From Orychophragmus violaceus (taxonomy: Eukaryota; Streptophyta; Magnoliopsida; Brassicales; Brassicaceae), in contig CM058238.1 in assembly GCA_030180135.1 (NCBI GenBank), forward strand, positions 92,698,619 to 92,762,618: 64,000 nt of DNA, in the 5' to 3' direction. Made by a program: the position numbers and the translations under genes. This document shows positions 11,226-20,742 of this stretch, piece after piece. Numbering within the stretch: position 1 is the stretch's first letter; each line of letters opens with the position of its first letter. Below the pieces are notes generated by a model. The model made no database searches, was not told the origin of the DNA, and saw only the letters and a list, made by a program, of their open reading frames with translations.

Positions 11226-11364
11226 AGACGAAAAACTCAGAATCGTTTTCAGAGATATCGATCTAACATGCTTCTTATTCATACAACTTATATGAGCGAA
11301 TTCAATTCATCAAATTCTATTAGCATGTTCGATTCAATGGAAAACCCTAAGGCTCTGATACCAC

Positions 11365-12065
11365 TGAAGGAACTTGTGCCATTCTATCATCAGATTGAAT
11401 CCTAACTAGTTCCTTATGCCTAGGATATAGGGTTTAGTTAATTGAATCATTAGGAATGATCTCGTGTTTACCTGGAGATTTGCAGCGGAATGATGAACAG
11501 GTAATTGAGATCAAGAGCGCCTCAGATGTTGCACCTCTACTGCAGTCCACACACACAAGCTGGAATTCGCCGGGATGTAGTGCCAGAAATCGGATCTCCT
11601 GGGAAACCTGTGTTTTGAGAGGTGGCTGCCAAAAATCAACGACTAGGGTTCCAGGTCGTTCATATAAACCTATATATAGACCTGGAATGACTAAACCGAT
11701 CATTGGACTAATTCCAATTCGTTTAAGTCATCAAATCGAAAAATCAATTTCGAAACCCGGCCTGTGTCGATCGACACACTATTGTGTCGATCGACACACC
11801 TCTTAAAACTCTATATCAATGTGTATCCAATACACATTGACCAGACCATATGCCAATGATCAATCCCATACAAACTGTATCCAGCTTGCTTAGGTGTGTG
11901 ACCCTGTAGGTTCACATAATACTAGCAATGAGTTATAACTCATTTGTCATAAGCGGCTTCTAGCAAAACATTATGACCACCTAGTATCACATGAATTGTC
12001 CGATATCGACTATACAACTAATATGCAGAGTAAGTACGATATGATTTTAGGACATAATCCCAACA
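11365..12065 (-). repeat. Copia-B 5' LTR
   Basis: 701-bp LTR starting TGAAGGAAC and ending ATCCCAACA. On the minus strand it carries a TATA-like box (TCTATATATAGG, complement of about 11669-11680). The palindrome pair at 11763-11798 is about 85 bp upstream of that box in the direction of transcription. Confidence 0.9.
11763..11798. repeat. TCGATCGA palindrome pair (Copia-B 5' LTR)
   Basis: Two TGTGTCGATCGACACA copies 20 bp apart, in the same position as in the other LTR of this element. Confidence 0.95.
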
Positions 12066-12070
12066 AGAAC

Positions 12071-12439
12071 AAGATAAAAGGTAGCATGAGTCTGAAAACC
12101 TAATTAAACTCTCTAAACACGTTTTGGGGTCAGTTTAGAATTAGGGAAAACTTCTGGGCAATTCTGCAAATCTTCAAAACTTGTCTTTAACTCTCGGGTA
12201 TTGTTCTGTCGCGCTCAGTGTCGACCGACATCGAAGTCAGTGTCGGTCAACACTCAATCGTGGTCGAGACACCAACTTCAGCTCGTTTCACAAATCACCA
12301 GAAACGTCATATAATCCCATCCTTTGCTCCAAACGCAAGTTTACCTGTAGAAGACTCAATAGACTCTAAAACCCAGGTTAAAGACTCAATATATACAACT
12401 ATATCATGGTTGAAAACCTAGAAAAACCATGATATATCA
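12071..12439 (-). repeat. Gypsy-A/B shared LTR, right part
   Basis: The LTR resumes after the second AGAAC and ends CCATGATATATCA, the mirror of the TGATATATCATGG start of the Gypsy-D LTR. It is followed directly by the complement of a polypurine tract (ACTCCCCCACAC, 12440-12451), which marks the 3' end of a second minus-strand Gypsy (Gypsy-B) to the right. Motif cores at 12221-12228 (TCGACCGA) and, degenerate, at 12243 (TCGGTCAA) are 22 bp apart. Confidence 0.85.
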
Positions 12440-12820
12440 ACTCCCCCACACTTAGCTCTTGCTTGCCCTCAAGCAAGTAGAGAACTAAAGTATAAGAAAA
12501 GAAGTTTGAAAACACAGAAACTCATTTCGTCTTAGGAATTTTTGCATTCACATTCACTTAGTAAACCACTGAAAACTTTCCTATAGAAATTAAAACCACA
12601 ATGTACTTCCCGAACACTTAGCAACTGTCCCAAGTAAACTTCACAATCAAGTTAGGACATTCAAGTTCACCACACTAGCCTCTGTATACAATTAGGTGCG
12701 GTATGACAGAGGAAGTATCGAAGCAAAGGACACATGGACTCAACTTATTCGGTATCTGACCACTAAACTGTCGGTTTCGGGTTTCTTTCTTTTTCCTTTC
12801 TCCCTTAGCACTGATTTTTC
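12440..12820 (-). other. Gypsy-B 3' noncoding region, part 1
   Basis: Read on the minus strand this is the sequence just upstream of the Gypsy 3' LTR. It has the polypurine tract, then a perfect hairpin at 12458-12477 (CTTGCTTG-CCCT-CAAGCAAG) matching those of Gypsy-C and -D. A degenerate second purine tract lies near 12605. Copia-C interrupts it; bases 12816-12820 (TTTTC) are the left copy of its target duplication. Confidence 0.8.
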
Positions 12821-13448
12821 TGTTGGAATTGTGTCCAGTAATCTCGGTACTGTCTCTAGAAAGTAAGAGTATGTCAAAGATCAGACATAAGTCATATAAT
12901 GCTGGGGATCATGATGGCTTGCTAGAGTCCGCTCATGATCTATAAGTCTTGGACTTATTGCCTTTATTATATGATCCCATATGGGTCACACGCCTAAGCT
13001 AACAGGAAAATGTGTTGGAACGGCTTAGCAGAAGTACGACAAAAGTGCTAGGCATTTGTCGTACTAAGAGAGAAAGATTAATGGGTCTGATTAAATGGGA
13101 TTTAATCAGATTGGGCCCAAAAGCCCAAAAGGGAAAGAGAAGGCTTTTAATGACTAAAAGCCAAGTCTTTTCTCCCTAACCCTAGCCTCCTAGCCGCGGT
13201 CTCTCTCTCTCCCTGCGCCTCTCTCCTCGTGGTCTAGCAGCCATTCCTGTGATCGCGTGTGTGAACCTCTGGAGGATTCATCCCTCGGTGCATCTATCTG
13301 ATCTCTGACCTGTTCTATTCCTTCCGCTGCAACAAACAGGTAAAAGGTGAGATCATCTAATGTTTCTAATCAAGAGAACCTAGATCTGTATGTTTAGGAT
13401 GATCTGAATCTGTGAATTACATCAGGATCAACCAAACGAACTCCTACA
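12821..13448 (+). repeat. Copia-C 5' LTR
   Basis: 628 bp, TGTTGGAATT...CTCCTACA. A CT-rich run (GTCTCTCTCTCTCCC) lies near 13199, in the likely transcribed part. It lacks a clear TCGRYCGA pair, unlike the LTRs of Copia-A and -B. Confidence 0.95.
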
Positions 13449-13449
13449 G

Positions 13450-13461
13450 TGGTATCAGAGC
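13450..13461 (+). other. Copia-C primer-binding site
   Basis: TGGTATCAGAGC, one base after the LTR, is complementary to the 3' end of plant initiator tRNA-Met, the standard primer of plant Copia elements. Confidence 0.95.
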
Positions 13462-15096
13462 CATTGGTTCTTAGGATTTCTTGTTTTAGATTCATGTTTA
13501 GGTTGTTTATTCTGTTTAGAAGTGTTTTGAATCCATTACTGATAAGAAAAACACTTAAGAAACTGAATTTGAATCCTAAACACACTAAAGAAATCACAAA
13601 CCGAGCTATATGACTCGGGTTTGTTGATCGGCCGAGAGTTTTGGGTCGGATGGATGGCGGATCGATCGATCGATCATGGTCGGATCGTCGCGCTTCATCC
13701 CGTCCGTCCCGATCAAGTCTCAGCCGGCGAACGGGCCGATCGCATGGATCGCACGAACGCGATCGCATGGATCACGTCCCGTCGCGCCTCGGCATCGTCC
13801 CGCCTGACCCGAGCTCGTCCGACCGTCCTGATCACACGCAAGCGTCCCGTCCGGCAATCCGAGCGTCTCGATCTCGGATCGAGCATGCGGCTTGCGGCTG
13901 GACGGCTCTTGCTCGACCGGTTAGGGTTTTGGGTGTAATTGGGCCGATTTGATTTCGGTTAGGTGGTTCGGTTCAAAACTTCATTAAAATCAATCGTTCT
14001 GGTTTAATAAACAGATTTTAATAATTTTATTAAATCTGGTTAAACCGGGATAAGAAATCCAATGTCGAAAGAAATATTGGATTTAGTGCCTAAACCAGGA
14101 ATTTCTAATTTGATTTGGTTGGACCAAATAAATTGAGAAATTCCGGTTTAGTAAATAACCGGTTGACAATTGTGGTCGTCGTAGTAATTAAAACTTGGTT
14201 AGACCAGTTTTAATGAACCAGACCGGTTATGTCAAATAATTGGACAATTGGGTCATGTCTTGGACATGGACCAATTCTTGGGCCTCGGGCCAAGAAGTTA
14301 AAACAATTGGGCCAATTATTTGAGTCTTTCTTCAGATTAATTTAAAATCTATTTTATAAATTTATAAAGTCGTTTTTGAATTATATTTTCGAAATTTTGA
14401 AATTAGAAAGTTTCTTAAAATAGAAATTTCTGAATTTGCGGGTTTTGGATTTTAAGAAATTTCTAAAGTTAGAAAGTTTCCGTTTTTAGAAAGTTTCCAA
14501 TTTTAGAAAGTTTCCAAAAATAGTAGGTTTCCATAAATAGAAAGTTTCCCGAAATAGTAATCTTCTATTTTGGGAATGATTTTAATAAACCTACGAACCT
14601 CAAATAATATCAAGCGTTGGATGTCTTGTCCAGGCTATGTCAGCTGTCAAAGCCCATTCAATTGCATTCATGGCCTTACAGTGTGAGGATGTCTGCTTTT
14701 GCGTGAGTAAGACGGTTTGTGATTCATAAATGTCATTGGGAGTCCCAGACATTAATGATTACATGACTGTATAGTCTGGTTTTCTTGACTAGGCCATCGG
14801 GAGTCCCGGGCCTTGAGACATCAGAGTGGATTGGGCCTCGGGCCCAGATTCACAACCAAGAGTTATATCACGGATATAATTAGCCGATATAGGGCTTACC
14901 GATATAAGCTAAGGTTGGGTGACGGCCAGTGGCCCACTTTAATTTTAGTTATATGTGGATCTTGGAATCATTATATTCTATTGAGGGTAACTTAGGTTAT
15001 TGAATATAATGCGTGATTAATCATATTATACTTTAATACGAGATTAGTCATTTTGAACATAATAACTAATAACCTTTTTATTTATATATTTCAGAT
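13462..15096 (+). other. Copia-C 5' leader with CpG-dense block and AT-rich direct repeats
   Basis: A 1.6-kb untranslated leader. Bases 13621-13935 are GC- and CpG-rich and dense in GATCG/TCGATC words, including GATCGATCGATCGATC at 13660-13675. From about 14390 to 14575 there is an irregular array of units like TTAGAAAGTTTCC. A sequence resembling a splice acceptor (TTTATATATTTCAG) ends just before the gag ATG, so the leader may be spliced. The open frames in the CpG block have no recognisable homology. Confidence 0.7.
14390..14575 (+). repeat. Irregular array of TAGAAAGTTTCC units
   Basis: About eight imperfect copies of a 12-20 bp unit (TAGAAAGTTTCC with A/T spacers). The Copia-D leader has the same kind of array in reverse orientation at about 34225-34410. 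Confidence 0.75.
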
Positions 15097-18000
15097 ATGA
15101 CTACTACAAGCACACAAAACACATTCTCGATCCGGTCTGTTCTCGAGAAGGAGAAGCTGACTGGAACGAACTTCCTGACATGGTCAAGGAACTTGAGGCT
15201 GGTCCTCAAGCAGGAGAAGAAGGATTATGTCCTTCGAGATCCCCTCCCCGAGAGGCCTCTTGCCAATGCTGCCAGGACTCTGCACAATGCTTGGGAAAAG
15301 CATTCGTCAGATGAAAATGATGTTTATTGCCTGATGTTGGTGACAATGACTCCTGAGCTGCAAAAACAGTTCGAAAGTATATTGTCTCCCATCGAGATCA
15401 TGGCAAGCCTGAAATCGCTTTTTCAGGAGCAGGCTAGGACCGAGAGGTTCCAGACAGTCAAGAACCTCTTGGACTGTAAGTTGGCTGCGAATGCGGCAGT
15501 GAGTCCTCATGTCTTGAAGATGATGGGTTATCTCGATCATCTTCAGAAACTCGACTGCCCAATCAGCCAGGAACTTGCCTGCGACATCATTCTGCAGTCT
15601 TTACCTGCAAGCTATGATCAGTTCATTCTGAACTTTAACATGCATGGCTTGAGTAAGACACTACTTGAGCTTCACGGAATGCTCAAGACTGCAGAGCCCA
15701 ACTTGAGGAAAACCGCCAAGGACCCCAATGTGCTTATGGTGCAAAAGGGCAAGGGGTTTAAGAAATCCTCTGCTAAGGATAAGGGAGCGGCCAAGGCTGT
15801 CCATGTCGCGGACAAGGACACGCCAAAGCCCAAGCCCAAGTCCAAGGCTGGGCCAACTGACATGTGCAGGTTCTGCAAAGAACTGGGGCATTGGAGAAGA
15901 GATTGTAAGAAATTCCAGGAAGGTCTAAAGGAATTGAAGAAGAAGACTTTCGAGACTTCTTCATCAGGTATTTTTGTTATAGAAGTTAATACAACTACTT
16001 CTGATAACACCTCATGGGTCATGGATACTGGTTGTGGGGCTCATATTTGTACTAATATGCAGGCACTCAGCAACAGTAGAAGGCTGAAGCAAGGACAAGT
16101 GGAGCTACGAGTTGGGAATGGAGCGAAAGTTTCAGCACTAGCTGTAGGCACATACTTGTTGTCTTTACCTTCGGGATTGATTTTAGAACTGAATAATTGT
16201 TATTTTGTACCTGCTATAAGCAGAAATATTATTTCAATTTCTTTGTTGGATTTGGAAGGTTATGATTTTTCAGTTAAGAATAAATTATGTTCCTTCAATC
16301 GCAACAATTTGTTCTATGGTTCTGCCCCTCTTACGAATGGGCTTTACATACTTGATCAATCTGCGCCAATTTATAACATTAATACAAAACGGTTTAAACC
16401 TAATGAGGAAAACCGAACGTTTCTATGGCATTGTCGTTTAGGGTACATCAGCGAGAAACGCATCAAGAGGCTCCATTCGAATGGACTTCTTGGCTCATTT
16501 GACTTTGAGTCATGTGAGAAATGCGAATCCTGCATGATGGGCAAAATGACACGGGCCCCCTTTAATAAACCTAACGAGAGGGCCAGTGACTTATTGGGCC
16601 TGATACACACTGATGTGTGTGGCCCAATGTCCACAAATGCAAGAGGAAACTATCAGTACTTCATTACCTTCACTGATGATTTCAGTAGGTATGGATATGT
16701 TTATTTAATGAAACATAAGTCTGAATCTTTTGAGAAGTTCAGAGAATTCCAAAATGAAGTGCAGAACCAACTTGGCAAAAGCATTAAGACTCTTCGGTCC
16801 GACCGAGGAGGAGAATACTTAAGCCAAGAATTCAGTGATCATCTGAGAGAGTGTGGGATCGTATCCCAACTCACTCCTCCTGGAACACCTCAATGGAATG
16901 GTGTGTCTGAGAGGAGAAATCGGACCTTATTGGATATGGTTCGATCTATGATGAGTCACACAGACCTTCCAATATCCCTTTGGGGATATGCTCTGCTAAC
17001 AGCAGTGTTCACTCTAAACAGAGCGCCATCAAAAGCAATAGCAAAGACACCATATGAATTATGGACTGGAGAAGCTCCAGTGCTGTCTTATCTCAGAATT
17101 TGGGGTTGTGAAGCCTATGTCAAGAGATTAATCTCAGACAAGCTTACACCAAAATCTGACAAATGCTATTTCATTGGTTATCCACGGGAAACCAAGGCTT
17201 ATTACTTCTATCTACGTTCCGAGAACAAGATCTTTGTTGCTCGGGATTGTAATTTTCTTGAGAGAGATTTTCTCTCTAAGAAAGACAGTGGGAGTAAGGT
17301 ACTGCTTGAAGAAATTCAAGATGAACAGGATACTGCTCAACCTAATGAGGAAGTGCAGCAGGAGGACCTACAAGAAATTGTAGAGCCTGAACCTGTAGTA
17401 CCTGAAGTTCGAAGATCCGGGAGGATCCGTCACGAACCCGAGAGATATCAAGGATTCCTCGTGACTAACTGTCATGATCTTCTGATCATTGATGGTGATG
17501 AACCATCGAACTTCAATCAAGCCATGATGGGCCCAGATTCCTCTAAGTGGCGCAAGGCCACTGATTCCGAAATGGACTCCATGTCGGTCAACCAAGTGTT
17601 TTCGTTGGTTGACTTACCCGCTGGTGTAAAAGCCATCGAGTGCAAATGGATCTTCAAGAAGAAGATTGACGTGGATGGAAATGTCCAGATTTATAAAGCC
17701 AGGTTGGTGGCAAAAGGTTTCAGACAAGTTCACGGTGTGGACTACGATGAAACCTATTCACCGGTGGCTATGATGAAATCTATTCGGATTCTACTAGCAA
17801 CTGCAGCTTTTCATGATTATGAAATTTGGCAGATGGACGTGAAAACCGCCTTCCTGAATGGTATTCTGGAAGAGGATGTGTACATGACACAACCTGACGG
17901 TTACATAGATCCGAAGAATGCTGGGAAAGTATGCAAGCTTCATAAATCCATTTATGGACTGAAGCAAGCATCGAGGAGCTGGAATCTTCGTTTTGATGAA

Positions 18001-19074
18001 GCGATCAAACAATTTGACTTCATCAGAAACGAAGAAGAACAATGCGTGTATAAGAAATCTAGTGGGAGCAAGATTGTATTTCTTATTATGTATGTCGATG
18101 ACATACTGCTTCTCGGAAACGACATTCCAATGCTGAAGTCTGTAAAAGACTGGCTTGGAAGTTGTTTTTCCATGAAAGACATGGGTGAAGCCGCATACGT
18201 TCTTGGAATTAGGATCTATCGGGATAGACCTAAGAGGCTGATAGGCTTGTGTCAAGACTCATACATTGACAAAGTCCTACAAAGATTCAGCATGAAAGAT
18301 TCCAAGAAGGGCTTCACGCCAATGGTACATGGCACAACGCTAAGCAAGAAGCAGAGCCCCACGTCGGCTGCTGAGCTTGAGCGCATGAAGAACATTCCTT
18401 ATGCATCTGCAATAGGAACTGTCATGTATGCCATGATCTGTACTCGTCCTGATGTTGCTTATGCATTGAGCATGACGAGTAGATACCAGTCAAATCCAGG
18501 TGAAAACCATTGGATTGCCGTAAAGAATATCTTGAAGTATCTAAGACATACTAAGGATAAGTTCTTGGTGTACGGTGGAAGTGATGTGCTTAAAGTCAGT
18601 GGATTCACGGACGCAAGTTTCCAGACAGACACAGATGATTTCCGGTCACAGTCCGGTTATGTCTTTTGTCTGAATGGCGGTGCAGTAAGTTGGAGAAGCT
18701 CCAAGCAGGACACCGTTGCTGATTCCACTACAGAAGCTGAATATATCGCCGCATCAGAAGCGGCGAAGGAAGCTGTTTGGATACGAAAGTTCATTATGGA
18801 ACTAGGTGTGATACCAGATGCGGCTGAGCCTCTGGCACTGTTTTGTGACAACAATGGTGCTATAGCTCAGGCAAAGGAACCAAGATCACACCAGAAATCC
18901 AAGCATGTTCAAAGAAGATATCACTTGATACGTGACATCATTAATAGAAAGGAAGTCAAGATCAGCCGAGTTCCGACAGATGATAATGTCGCTGATCCGT
19001 TGACAAAGCCACTCCCAAGGCCTAAGCTCGAGTTCCTGACTGAAGCTGTAGGCATTAGAAACATTGAAATGTAA
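15097..19074 (+). CDS. Copia-C gag-pol polyprotein, intact
   Basis: A single 1325-residue frame with all expected parts in order. Gag is at about 1-250. A CCHC zinc knuckle (CRFCKELGHWRRDC) spans 257-270. The aspartic protease has DTGCGAH with Asp310. The GAG-pre-integrase/HHCC region starts near His445. The integrase catalytic triad is Asp506, Asp569 and Glu605, with the usual 35-residue spacing of the last two. Reverse transcriptase has Asp914 in MDVKTAFLNG and the YVDD box at 999-1002. RNase H has Asp1172, Glu1213 and Asp1251. The gag-pol order with integrase before RT defines Ty1/copia. I see no stop, frameshift or lost catalytic residue, so the product should support copy-and-paste transposition. 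It could also supply enzymes to Copia-B and -D. Confidence 0.97.
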   Translation: MTTTSTQNTFSIRSVLEKEKLTGTNFLTWSRNLRLVLKQEKKDYVLRDPLPERPLANAARTLHNAWEKHSSDENDVYCLMLVTMTPELQKQFESILSPIEIMASLKSLFQEQARTERFQTVKNLLDCKLAANAAVSPHVLKMMGYLDHLQKLDCPISQELACDIILQSLPASYDQFILNFNMHGLSKTLLELHGMLKTAEPNLRKTAKDPNVLMVQKGKGFKKSSAKDKGAAKAVHVADKDTPKPKPKSKAGPTDMCRFCKELGHWRRDCKKFQEGLKELKKKTFETSSSGIFVIEVNTTTSDNTSWVMDTGCGAHICTNMQALSNSRRLKQGQVELRVGNGAKVSALAVGTYLLSLPSGLILELNNCYFVPAISRNIISISLLDLEGYDFSVKNKLCSFNRNNLFYGSAPLTNGLYILDQSAPIYNINTKRFKPNEENRTFLWHCRLGYISEKRIKRLHSNGLLGSFDFESCEKCESCMMGKMTRAPFNKPNERASDLLGLIHTDVCGPMSTNARGNYQYFITFTDDFSRYGYVYLMKHKSESFEKFREFQNEVQNQLGKSIKTLRSDRGGEYLSQEFSDHLRECGIVSQLTPPGTPQWNGVSERRNRTLLDMVRSMMSHTDLPISLWGYALLTAVFTLNRAPSKAIAKTPYELWTGEAPVLSYLRIWGCEAYVKRLISDKLTPKSDKCYFIGYPRETKAYYFYLRSENKIFVARDCNFLERDFLSKKDSGSKVLLEEIQDEQDTAQPNEEVQQEDLQEIVEPEPVVPEVRRSGRIRHEPERYQGFLVTNCHDLLIIDGDEPSNFNQAMMGPDSSKWRKATDSEMDSMSVNQVFSLVDLPAGVKAIECKWIFKKKIDVDGNVQIYKARLVAKGFRQVHGVDYDETYSPVAMMKSIRILLATAAFHDYEIWQMDVKTAFLNGILEEDVYMTQPDGYIDPKNAGKVCKLHKSIYGLKQASRSWNLRFDEAIKQFDFIRNEEEQCVYKKSSGSKIVFLIMYVDDILLLGNDIPMLKSVKDWLGSCFSMKDMGEAAYVLGIRIYRDRPKRLIGLCQDSYIDKVLQRFSMKDSKKGFTPMVHGTTLSKKQSPTSAAELERMKNIPYASAIGTVMYAMICTRPDVAYALSMTSRYQSNPGENHWIAVKNILKYLRHTKDKFLVYGGSDVLKVSGFTDASFQTDTDDFRSQSGYVFCLNGGAVSWRSSKQDTVADSTTEAEYIAASEAAKEAVWIRKFIMELGVIPDAAEPLALFCDNNGAIAQAKEPRSHQKSKHVQRRYHLIRDIINRKEVKISRVPTDDNVADPLTKPLPRPKLEFLTEAVGIRNIEM

Positions 19075-19102
19075 TCTAAATTTGAGTGGGAGTTTTGTGA
19101 GC
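19075..19102 (+). other. Copia-C first purine tract after pol stop
   Basis: GAGTGGGAGTTTTG directly follows the pol stop, as in Copia-A, -B and -D. The CACTA element is inserted at the end of this segment. Confidence 0.7.
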
Positions 19103-19557
19103 TTTCACTACAAGAAATTTGAGTATATATAGCGCCCAAAAAACGCTATATATTGATATCATAGCGTTTTGTTGAACGCCCTATCTGCGCCCGTTATAAT
19201 AGATTGGAGCCTTTACATAGCGGTTTTACGTTACGCTATATTTTAGAACTTTACAATAGCGCTTTATTTATTGCAATGATAAACGATTTAATAGCGTTTT
19301 ATTTCTGTTATATTATATCTAATATTTATATTTGATAGCATTTTGTTTCTGTTATTTTATATCTTAAATTTATATTTGATAGCGTTTTATTTTTGTTATT
19401 ATTATTTTGTATACAATAGTTTTTGTTATAGCATTTTTATTTTGTATCGCTATGACTTCTTATTCTTTTATGATCTAAATTTGCTTCAATATCTGAATCA
19501 ATATCTGAAATCTGATAGAAAATGAAACATAATTCATAACATTAAGTCCAAAACATT

Positions 19558-20230
19558 TTACAACAAAAGACAATTTACAACAAGTTCCAATGGTTCACTA
19601 GACCTTCCAAACACATCATGTACTACACATTCACATTTGAGACGTCGGCCAATGTCTTCAAACCGCACCTTGTATGAACACAAAATTTCTGATGAGCGTG
19701 CTTCATACGATATCTCATTCCCTGATTCCAGTGAGCGGAACCTGTCACAAGCCTTGTTATGTAAGTCGATTACATAAAGAGTTTCTGAGAAAGGTTTTTG
19801 TGGCGCCATTTATAAAAGCTAGAAGCAAGTTGCCAAGAAGAAAGCAGATGGCCAAGAACTATCAGATATTAAGTTCAACACATGAAAACACGTTTTCCAT
19901 ATGATTGGATATAGAGGCGTCAAAGGCAGCCAAATCTGAAACATGTTCAACTTATAGCACTCTGTATCTGAAATTTCATAGTTCCAGTAATTTCCAAAAT
20001 GTGTCGTGCAAATATTTAGGCAGGGATAAAAGCTCAGGAAAGATGCAATATACCATTGGTATTCAATAGCTCCTTTGTACTTGCTCCAAACAAGTTGCTG
20101 GATTTCAGTCTTTGGGATCACTTGGACGGCTGTGAGAACATCACCCTGTACAGCCTTTCCAGTGAACGCAAGCATATCTACTCTTGGAACCTCTGTATTG
20201 TGAACAAAAGTGTTAGAATTGTGTTGCAAA
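19558..20230 (-). pseudogene. Captured fragment resembling AIR9 (A9-repeat region)
   Basis: On the minus strand, 20195-20055 encodes a segment with GKAVQGDVLTAVQVIPKTEI and SKYKGAIEYQW. The segment 19809-19558 encodes VRFEDIGRRLKCECVVHDVF and GRSSEP. Both resemble the A9 repeats of the plant microtubule-associated protein AIR9, as I know that family. The two coding pieces are separated by noncoding sequence, as exons would be, so the fragment was probably captured as genomic DNA. It has no start or end of the parent gene and is unlikely to be functional. Confidence 0.65.
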
Positions 20231-20317
20231 GAGAGCCTTAAAGAAACCCAAAAAAAAAGAAGGAAACAGAAAGGATAACATAACACAACAATAATAATAA
20301 TGACATCAAGTGATCAA

Positions 20318-20742
20318 GAACCTACGATTAAACTTGTTTCTCCAGACGATTTCACTTCTTGTACAAGAACTTTCCTAGCTGACTTCCCTCTAAAAACCTT
20401 TAGCTTTAAATCTACCTGTTCACAACATCCATTGATTTCAGTAAACTTATCCACAAAGATTTTCAGAATCCTTGAGAACAAACTTGCCAGTTTTAAGTTG
20501 CAGAAGCTTTCATACACACCAAGCATAGTATCAAAAGTTCTAACCAGCGAAATAAGCGACCTTGAGCCTTCTGCACAAAGATATAAACAAAAAAATTATA
20601 AAATTAGAAACAAAATAAAAACCAAAGATTTTCTCAGATTGTAAGGAGAAACGAAACAAGGGTTTACAAACCGAGAGAATAATCGAGAACGTGAAGAGCA
20701 ACGATTCGATCCACAGTCAATGATCATGCAATCTGGCCCTGG
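20318..20742 (-). pseudogene. Captured fragment resembling a universal-stress-domain receptor-like kinase
   Basis: On the minus strand, 20742-20672 encodes VDRIVALHVLDYSLG, 20570-20504 encodes SLISLVRTFDTMLGVYESFC, and 20414-20318 encodes QVDLKLKVFRGKSARKVLVQ. These resemble consecutive exons of the N-terminal USP-like (adenine nucleotide alpha-hydrolase) domain of plant cytoplasmic kinases. The breaks have intron-like borders, one apparently with a GC donor (GCAAGT). The fragment lies upstream of the AIR9-like fragment in the same orientation, so both could form one chimeric transcript. The parent gene assignment is inferred by eye. Confidence 0.55.

Larger units (their letters stand above)
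9945..11351 (-). other. Copia-B 5' leader with four palindrome clusters
   Basis: An untranslated leader of about 1.4 kb lies between the primer site (11352-11363, complement TGGTATCAGAGC) and gag. It contains AACCAATT/AATTGGTT-type repeats around 10840-11010. The motif clusters are at 10755-10799, 11019-11055, 11093-11129 and 11189-11225. No convincing ORF is visible. Confidence 0.75.
5138..12065 (-). mobile_element. Copia-B, non-autonomous Ty1/copia element inserted in a Gypsy LTR
   Basis: The element has LTRs at 5138-5840 and 11365-12065, flanked by AGAAC on both sides (5133-5137 and 12066-12070). A primer site complementary to initiator tRNA-Met (reverse complement of 11352-11363) adjoins the right LTR, so transcription runs leftward. 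The two LTRs differ at about 20 positions by eye plus a 2-bp indel, roughly 3 percent, so this is an older insertion than Copia-C. Gag is open. Pol is shortened and full of stops, and the first RT catalytic block is deleted. Confidence 0.92.

Noticed and set aside
13621..13952. Overlapping open frames of about 100 codons in the CpG-rich leader of Copia-C
   Set aside because: GC-rich sequence lacks stops by chance. The peptides are Arg/Asp/Ser-rich with no motif and no counterpart in Copia-D.
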